Source of the DNA: Planoprotostelium fungivorum
Lineage: Eukaryota > Evosea > Variosea > Cavosteliida > Cavosteliaceae
DNA length: 64,000 nucleotides
Assembly: GCA_003024175.1 (NCBI GenBank)
Contig: MDYQ01000661.1
Span: 157,901 to 221,900, forward strand
Direction: 5' to 3'
Shown here: positions 59,501-64,000 of the stretch, one piece after another
Position numbering within the stretch: the stretch's first letter is position 1
Layout of the letters: every line of letters starts with the position of its first letter
Notes under the pieces: generated by a model
Seen by the model: only the letters and a program-made list of their open reading frames with translations
Told to the model about the DNA's origin: nothing
Database searches by the model: none
Program-made: the position numbers and the translations under genes

Positions 59501-61156
59501 AGAAGCCAACGAAGGTCGAACTCGCTGCGTTGTTGATGAAGCTGTTCTGTGGGTGAGTGATCCAGAACATGGAAGGTTTGACATCGGATGGAATGAGGGG
59601 AGGGTTCATGAGCTTCGTGTAGACACCGAGGTTGCCATCGAACGTGTTGTTTGTCTCAGATCCGTCTTCACTGTAGAATGTCAAGATGTGAAGAGAAGAG
59701 TGAATGAGCTCACAGGAAGTAGCAGTGACCGTACGTCTTGTAAGCGACGTTCTGCTTCACTAACACTCCGTTCGTTCCTGACATAGGATGTCAGATTACA
59801 ACACGATGAGAAGGCATGTCACCGTGGATGGATATGCATCTCTGATAGTTGTCGTGCAGAGAAGAGTTGATCAAAGCAGCTGTGATGTCGTAGACATCCA
59901 TGGCCATGTGAAAGTGCACGGGATATCTTCCAAGTATGCCCTGCTGACCCATGCGAGTGAACTCGACACCAGTGATCTGTAAGATCTGTCCGTGACGCAA
60001 GAGAACGTGGCCACCGTACAGCTCAGACTCTGACGTGTTGTCTCCTCTCACAACGATGTTGCGATTCAACAATCTACCAGACGTAAGCATGATATGGAAA
60101 GATTCCGATGACAGTTACCCCACTTCGGCTCTCTCATAGTTGGCTCCCCAGTGCATCCACGACAGAGGAGTCTTCAGTGTCAGCGTCTTCTTGTCGGCTG
60201 AGATGGAAGAGATGACAGCTGTTTCACTCTGCTCAGGAAAGGCAGCACCATACATTGGAGGCGGGTTGGACTGCTTCGAGTCGAGCACCTGCCGCGTGTC
60301 ACGAAGGAAGAGAGAGATTGTGAGTCACCTCAGAGAAGTCTGTGGAAGAGATGACGATGCTGTCGTCTACATTCCAGTACACAGGCGTGTCCAGCGTTAG
60401 GGTTTTGTCGCCCTGCATCGCAGTCTTAGACAGTCTGCACCAGAGGGGACCGAGAGGATTGACATAGCCGTTCATCTGCAGAGAGCCGTTCTGAGCGACT
60501 GCGATACCTTTCGATCCGAACGCGACGTTTCCAAAGACACCGAGAGTGTCAGAACCTGCGTTGGCTTTCCTCCCGAAGAGGGTGATGGTCAACTATATTT
60601 GTGTCAGCACGGATAGATGGAACGATGTGGAATGTTCTGCATGAGATCCGATGGATCATGTCAATCACCTTGGCTGTGATGGGACAAGTGGGTGTTCCTA
60701 CGATCAGAGAACCACCAGAGTAGACGACGATGCCTTGTGTCTGCAGTTCCATCTGCTTGTTGCTGACAAACAGAGTGCCTCTGACCTGGATGACACCCAG
60801 CTATATATATATATATATATNNCCTACGATCAGAGAACCACCAGAGTAGACGACGATGCCTTGTGTCTGCAGTTCCATCTGCTTGTTGCTGACAAACAGA
60901 GTGCCTCTGACCTGGATGACACCCAGCACGACCGAAGGGGCAACATCCAGCAAGACCTTCTGACCGGCCGCGATGCTGACTGTAGCATTGGCTGTGTTCC
61001 ACGAGGCATCTGAAACATCAGTCGGCTTGTGAACGGAGAGATGGTGTTCTGCAGCTCACTCGCTGACCAGCGGATGTACTGAGAGGTGTCTGGACACTGG
61101 GCTCGGACGCTGCAGCAGAAGGCCAAGAAGACGAACAGCCAGAGCCGGTTGCTCAT
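56592..61156 (-). CDS. G8-domain, beta-helix protein, copy 2 (frame problems at both ends)
   Basis: Paralog of the gene at 13218-17720, with the same signal peptide (MSNRLWLFVFLAFCCSVRA), the same first intron position, a G8 domain, and exons matching in order (GQILQITGVEFTRMGQQ, SMFWITHPQNSFINNAA, GFVNSDGGQYGTYPDG, VGVFKLEDPTAAFVPP). Differences: the assembled G8 exon is interrupted by an AT tract, two N and a 105-bp duplicate (60697-60927), so the region must be read with one copy removed. Near the C terminus the reading frame stops at 56665 (ending SSSFFE), while the GPI-like tail (VMACVFTLTVLLF, to 56592) is one base out of frame with no fitting intron. Either sequencing error or loss of the anchor. 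Role as for copy 1: extracellular, probably carbohydrate-related, not proven. Confidence 0.82.
60697..60927. repeat. 105-bp direct duplication flanking an assembly gap
   Basis: 60697..60801 and 60823..60927 are identical copies of G8 exon sequence, separated by a (TA)n tract (60802..60820) and NN (60821..60822). This is the pattern of an unresolved contig join rather than a real tandem exon. Confidence 0.9.
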
Positions 61157-61228
61157 TGTCTTGTGCGGAAGAGAATGACCTTGTTGTGGATCGCCGCGTG
61201 TGGCATGTTTGTGTCACTTTCTGTCACC

Positions 61229-61260
61229 TAAGGACATCTCTTCGCTTCACGAAGCGAATG
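61229..61260. promoter_or_regulatory. Palindromic element upstream of G8 copy 2 (copy A)
   Basis: TTCGCTTCACGAAGCGAA (61241..61258) preceded by AAGGACATCTC. The same AAGGACATCTC plus palindrome recurs at 61394..61421. Confidence 0.6.
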
Positions 61261-61393
61261 CACTATCGTAACAAATGCATCCCTTCCGTACGATACGGCA
61301 TCATAATGCGTCGCTGTTAGAAACACGGTTCGATAACGTGAAATAGGGGTGATGTGTCATGTGGGTTTTTATCCGTGTCACTCTCTGGCCTTT

Positions 61394-61423
61394 AAGGACA
61401 TCTCTTCGCTTCACGAAGCGAAC
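61394..61423. promoter_or_regulatory. Palindromic element upstream of G8 copy 2 (copy B)
   Basis: Second copy of AAGGACATCTC followed by TTCGCTTCACGAAGCGAA. A shorter third form TTCGCGAAGCGAA lies at 61566..61578. Confidence 0.6.
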
Positions 61424-61818
61424 ACCTGGGGTCGTCTCATCATCGTGATGAGCGGTATCAGTGAGGTGGTCAATGGTCAAGGTCAAGGTCAAGGAAAAAG
61501 TAGGGGCCCATGTGACTGTACCTCGTCTCGCGCACGATGGCGTCTTTATGTCACTAAACGGCACCTTCGCGAAGCGAATGAAAGAAAAGAGACGAAAAGG
61601 CAATTGTCTTTTCTTGCAGCGCATAGGTGATTCACCCATTTATCCGGTCAGTATGGTATCACCCCTGAGTCAAGAACAAGTAGTCTAGTTCTCCCAAGAT
61701 TCTACTCGTTGATTCGGCACCCATTGCTCGACTGAACCTCATATAAACCTTATCTAAACTCTATCTAAACTCAAACCAGGCACAGAAGAGACCACCATCA
61801 TAAATATCCATTCATTCA

Positions 61819-63462
61819 TCACAAGAGATTCTTCTTCTTGCAGTAGATGTAATAGCCAAGGAGGAAGACCATGTTCGTAGCCACGATACCACCAGATATC
61901 ATGTAGAAGGCGTGGGGATGTTCTTCCATTCCACTGTGCAAGTTCATACCAAAGATACCAGCGCTGAGACTGCACAGGGCGGTAGAGAAAGATCCGGCGG
62001 TGAGGAAGAGCGTCAACTTCATGATGCGATTGCGGATGCTGATCGGATCAGATCGTGAGATACATCATGATCAGACGATCGAGTGATGATGAGATGATGG
62101 TCAAGCGGATCATGCGAAGAGATAGACGAATTGGATGTAGCTGACTCACTGATCGAGCGTGAAATTCAAGTATTCATCGATGGTGGCGATGGATCGTCTC
62201 AGTTCGGCCATCTCTTGTTGCGCGAATTGGATCTGTCTCTCATCAGAGTCAAAGTCGAGATCACAATCACCTGTCTCAGCGACGCTTCGAGTAGAAATTC
62301 GACTTCTTCGTGATCTTCGATGTTTCTTCTCCTTCTACAACAGTGTAGATGAGTGCGTGGAATATAAATATGATTTCTATGTTTCTCACCCTCTGTGTTG
62401 ATCCGTGAGGTAGATCTTGATCATGTCTTCGTTGGACGAACAGACTTGACTGATCAACTTGTGAAGAGAATTTCCGGTAGATGTCATCTCATTCAAACTC
62501 AAGAGAGTCAATCGTGAATGATGGCCGTGCGTTCTCACCTGTTTCTGTGTTTCAGTAATTCCTTGTGCAAATGCTCTGGTTTATCGCTGTGTGCCGCGAT
62601 ACGATCCAATAGCTCTTGTATCGAGAAACGTAAAGCGAACAGAATGGATGTCAGTCTCTGATGTGTGGCACCCAAGACAGCTTCTAAAGCCTTCAACTCG
62701 AATGTGCCGTGTTGTGTCGAGTGATCTGATCATCGATCACGACCCGTCATCACATCACGGATCACGATGGTGATCGTCTTTACCTTCTCCGTTCATTTCC
62801 TCGGCGAGAAATTCTCTGATGTTCTGATTGATCGTCGTCTCTTTATCTCCACTGAAGATGTACAGACGGTTATACGTGACGATGGCTCTCACGTAGATGA
62901 GGTTCAATACCTTGGTCACATCAGACACGATCGACGACGGATCGGTGATCGATGATCCACGATCGATTGCGATCGATTGCGATCGATGGGTGGTGATCGA
63001 TGATCGATGATCGATGATCGATGGATGGTGATGACTCACGATGGCTCGATCTTTCGTGACGAAAGCTGGTGGTACAGAATCTTCAGGCAATCCTCTCAAC
63101 TCCACCGTTCTGAGGTCTCTCCTCGATAATTGTAGAGTCTGAAGCATCTCGTGACGCGGAATCTGTGCAGGTGTGAACAACGTGATGATCTCACACGATC
63201 GAGATCGATGTCACCTTTTCTTCTCGTATTTCTTCGGGTCCCGAAAGAACGAGTACCTGAAAAGTTCAGGAGAGATGGTAGAATCAATGATTACCTGTAT
63301 GTCTTTCTCCTCTTGACTTCTCTGCATGATGTATTCTGCAATGAGGCCACTGGAACGTCTCTGTCGGGTCTGTGTGGAACTGTCCACATCGGCTTCTTTC
63401 ATAGCAGCCTTGATCTTCTCCTTCCAGAAACTCTGATATCGTGCAGGTTGATGAAGCAGCAT
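61819..63462 (-). CDS. CorA/Mrs2-type magnesium transporter
   Basis: The last exon encodes MKLTLFLTAGSFSTALCSLSAGIFGMNLHSGMEE and a second helix MVFLLGYYIYCKKKNLL: two C-terminal transmembrane helices joined by GMN, the ion-selectivity signature of CorA/Mrs2/Alr1 channels. Upstream exons form the long helical cytosolic part: LQLSRRDLRTVELRGLPEDS, VRAIVTYNRLYIF, FELKALEAVLGATHQRL, LLSLNEMTSTGNSLHKLI, DHEEVEFLLEASL and ELRRSIATIDEYLNFTLDQ, typical of Mrs2. The N-terminal exon (63290-63462) reads MLLHQPARYQSFWKEKIKA, and earlier exons are possible. Location (mitochondrial inner membrane or plasma membrane) cannot be decided. The intron 62335..62389 contains TCTACAACAGTGTAGA. Confidence 0.88.
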
Positions 63463-63787
63463 CGGTAGTTGAACCTCTTTCGAAGATTCGATCAGAACAA
63501 ATCATACTTGTATCAATTTCCATCACTCACTCTGTAGATTAAATGCAGAAAGATTGGATGTCTTTTTCGGAAGAATGCAGGAGGATGATATGGATGTGTT
63601 CGTGCATATCCTCCATGGTTGGACCAATCTTGAATGGATCTCAATATCGAGAGATCTAGAGGCACCCACCTGATCATCATGTTGAAAAAAACTAGAGAAA
63701 TTCCGCGAAGAAGCTTCTCAGACCAAATTATTGTGCCGAAGATCATCGATCATCTTGATGACACAATCGATGTGATGACGAACACTT

Positions 63788-64000
63788 TTATTTCCAGATC
63801 TGTGAGAAGGTATCGGGTCCCACTCGTGATTCTGTGCTGCACAAGTTCTTCAACTCATCTAATGACGAGACGAATCTCTTCAATGATTTCGATCTCTCTC
63901 TTCGGTACCAGATCGCCTTCTTCTCCCTCTCAGACCAACTGTCCTCATCTAAAAGTCTCGTGTTCTCCTGTACTTTCATCATCACACGGCACCTCCATGC
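63788..64000 (-). CDS. 3' end of an unrecognised gene (partial)
   Basis: An open frame from the right edge ends with a stop at 63788. It encodes a charged helical stretch (TRLLDEDSWSEREKKAIW, then SLKRFVSSLDELKNL) ending TFSQIWK. No family recognised. It could also be an exon of the neighbouring Mg2+ transporter if a donor was missed. Confidence 0.4.
   Translation of the reverse strand, partial: AWRCRVMMKVQENTRLLDEDSWSEREKKAIWYRRERSKSLKRFVSSLDELKNLCSTESRVGPDTFSQIWK

Larger units (their letters stand above)
61157..61818. other. Intergenic region upstream of G8 copy 2
   Basis: 660 bp between the G8 copy 2 start and the 3' end of the Mg2+ transporter. It contains three copies of the GAAGCGAA palindrome family and a GGTCAA tandem run (61472-61494). 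The open frame 61349..61630 shows no family feature. Confidence 0.55.

Noticed and set aside
1-64000. Fungal contamination as the source of RTA1, GH17, Rds1-like and Zn2Cys6 genes
   Set aside because: They alternate with amoebozoan-type genes on one contig and share the same short GTGAG introns and the hairpin intron element.
1-64000. Transposons or retroelements
   Set aside because: No transposase, reverse transcriptase, integrase or long terminal repeat was seen; only small repeats and the 54-bp inverted repeat.

Overview
The window is nuclear DNA of a compact, very intron-rich microbial eukaryote. Almost every gene is cut by short introns (mostly about 37-80 nt) with a GTGAG or GTRNG donor and a CAG/TAG acceptor, and many are filled with ATGATG/TCATCA-type simple sequence. 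The mix of families points to an amoebozoan, plausibly a protosteloid amoeba of the Planoprotostelium type (inference from gene content only): G-alpha, Ras, Rab, an ankyrin-TKL kinase, an F-box+SH2 protein, MFAP1, ZNF277, plus families best known from fungi (Zn2Cys6+PAS regulator, RTA1, Rds1-like ferritin fold, GH17, MTD1). Introns of the same style run through all of them, so contamination is unlikely. I see about 26 protein genes, one intron-bearing tRNA-Ile and no recognisable transposon gene.

Layout. 1-494 (-) 5' end of a G-protein alpha subunit; 1219-2963 (+) Zn2Cys6/PAS regulator; 3288-5495 (-) protein phosphatase 5; 5719-7075 (-) armadillo-like protein; 7371-8388 (-) RTA1-like membrane protein; 8684-10911 (-) FtsJ-type methyltransferase; 11052-12841 (+) PX-BAR sorting nexin; 13218-17720 (+) secreted G8-domain protein, copy 1; 17857-18728 (-) Rab-like GTPase; 19161-23934 (+) GH38 alpha-mannosidase; 24149-29272 (+) ankyrin-TKL kinase; 29445-30927 (-) EGF-like multipass membrane protein; 31531-33840 (+) GMC oxidoreductase; 34240-35059 (+) Ras GTPase; 35100-36361 (-) MTD1-type methylene-THF dehydrogenase; 36820-38601 (+) ZNF277; 38724-39044 (-) small basic protein; 39179-44049 (-) valyl-tRNA synthetase; 44280-46712 (-) GH17 glucanase; 46885-48848 (+) HSL-type esterase; 49140-49912 (+) F-box/SH2; 50123-50209 (+) tRNA-Ile; 50347-53038 (+) double ferritin-like membrane protein; 53143-54408 (-) SDR; 54490-56430 (+) MFAP1; 56592-61156 (-) G8-domain copy 2; 61819-63462 (-) CorA/Mrs2 Mg2+ transporter; 63788-64000 (-) partial unknown gene.

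Genes are packed closely: divergent starts lie 81-172 bp apart and convergent stops as little as 40 bp apart. There is no operon-like pathway. Themes that recur are signalling (G-alpha, Ras, Rab, TKL kinase, PP5, SH2), endolysosome and wall digestion (mannosidase, GH17, sorting nexin, G8 protein, esterase) and RNA work (FtsJ, MFAP1, ValRS).

The most unusual signal is in the introns. At least a dozen introns of unrelated genes, on both strands, carry the same short element built around CATCTACAACG or its reverse complement, sometimes as a full hairpin, like introner-type elements. Other points are the two G8 genes in inverted orientation 40 kb apart with a shared palindromic promoter element, a two-base assembly gap flanked by a 105-bp duplication, and two reading-frame breaks.
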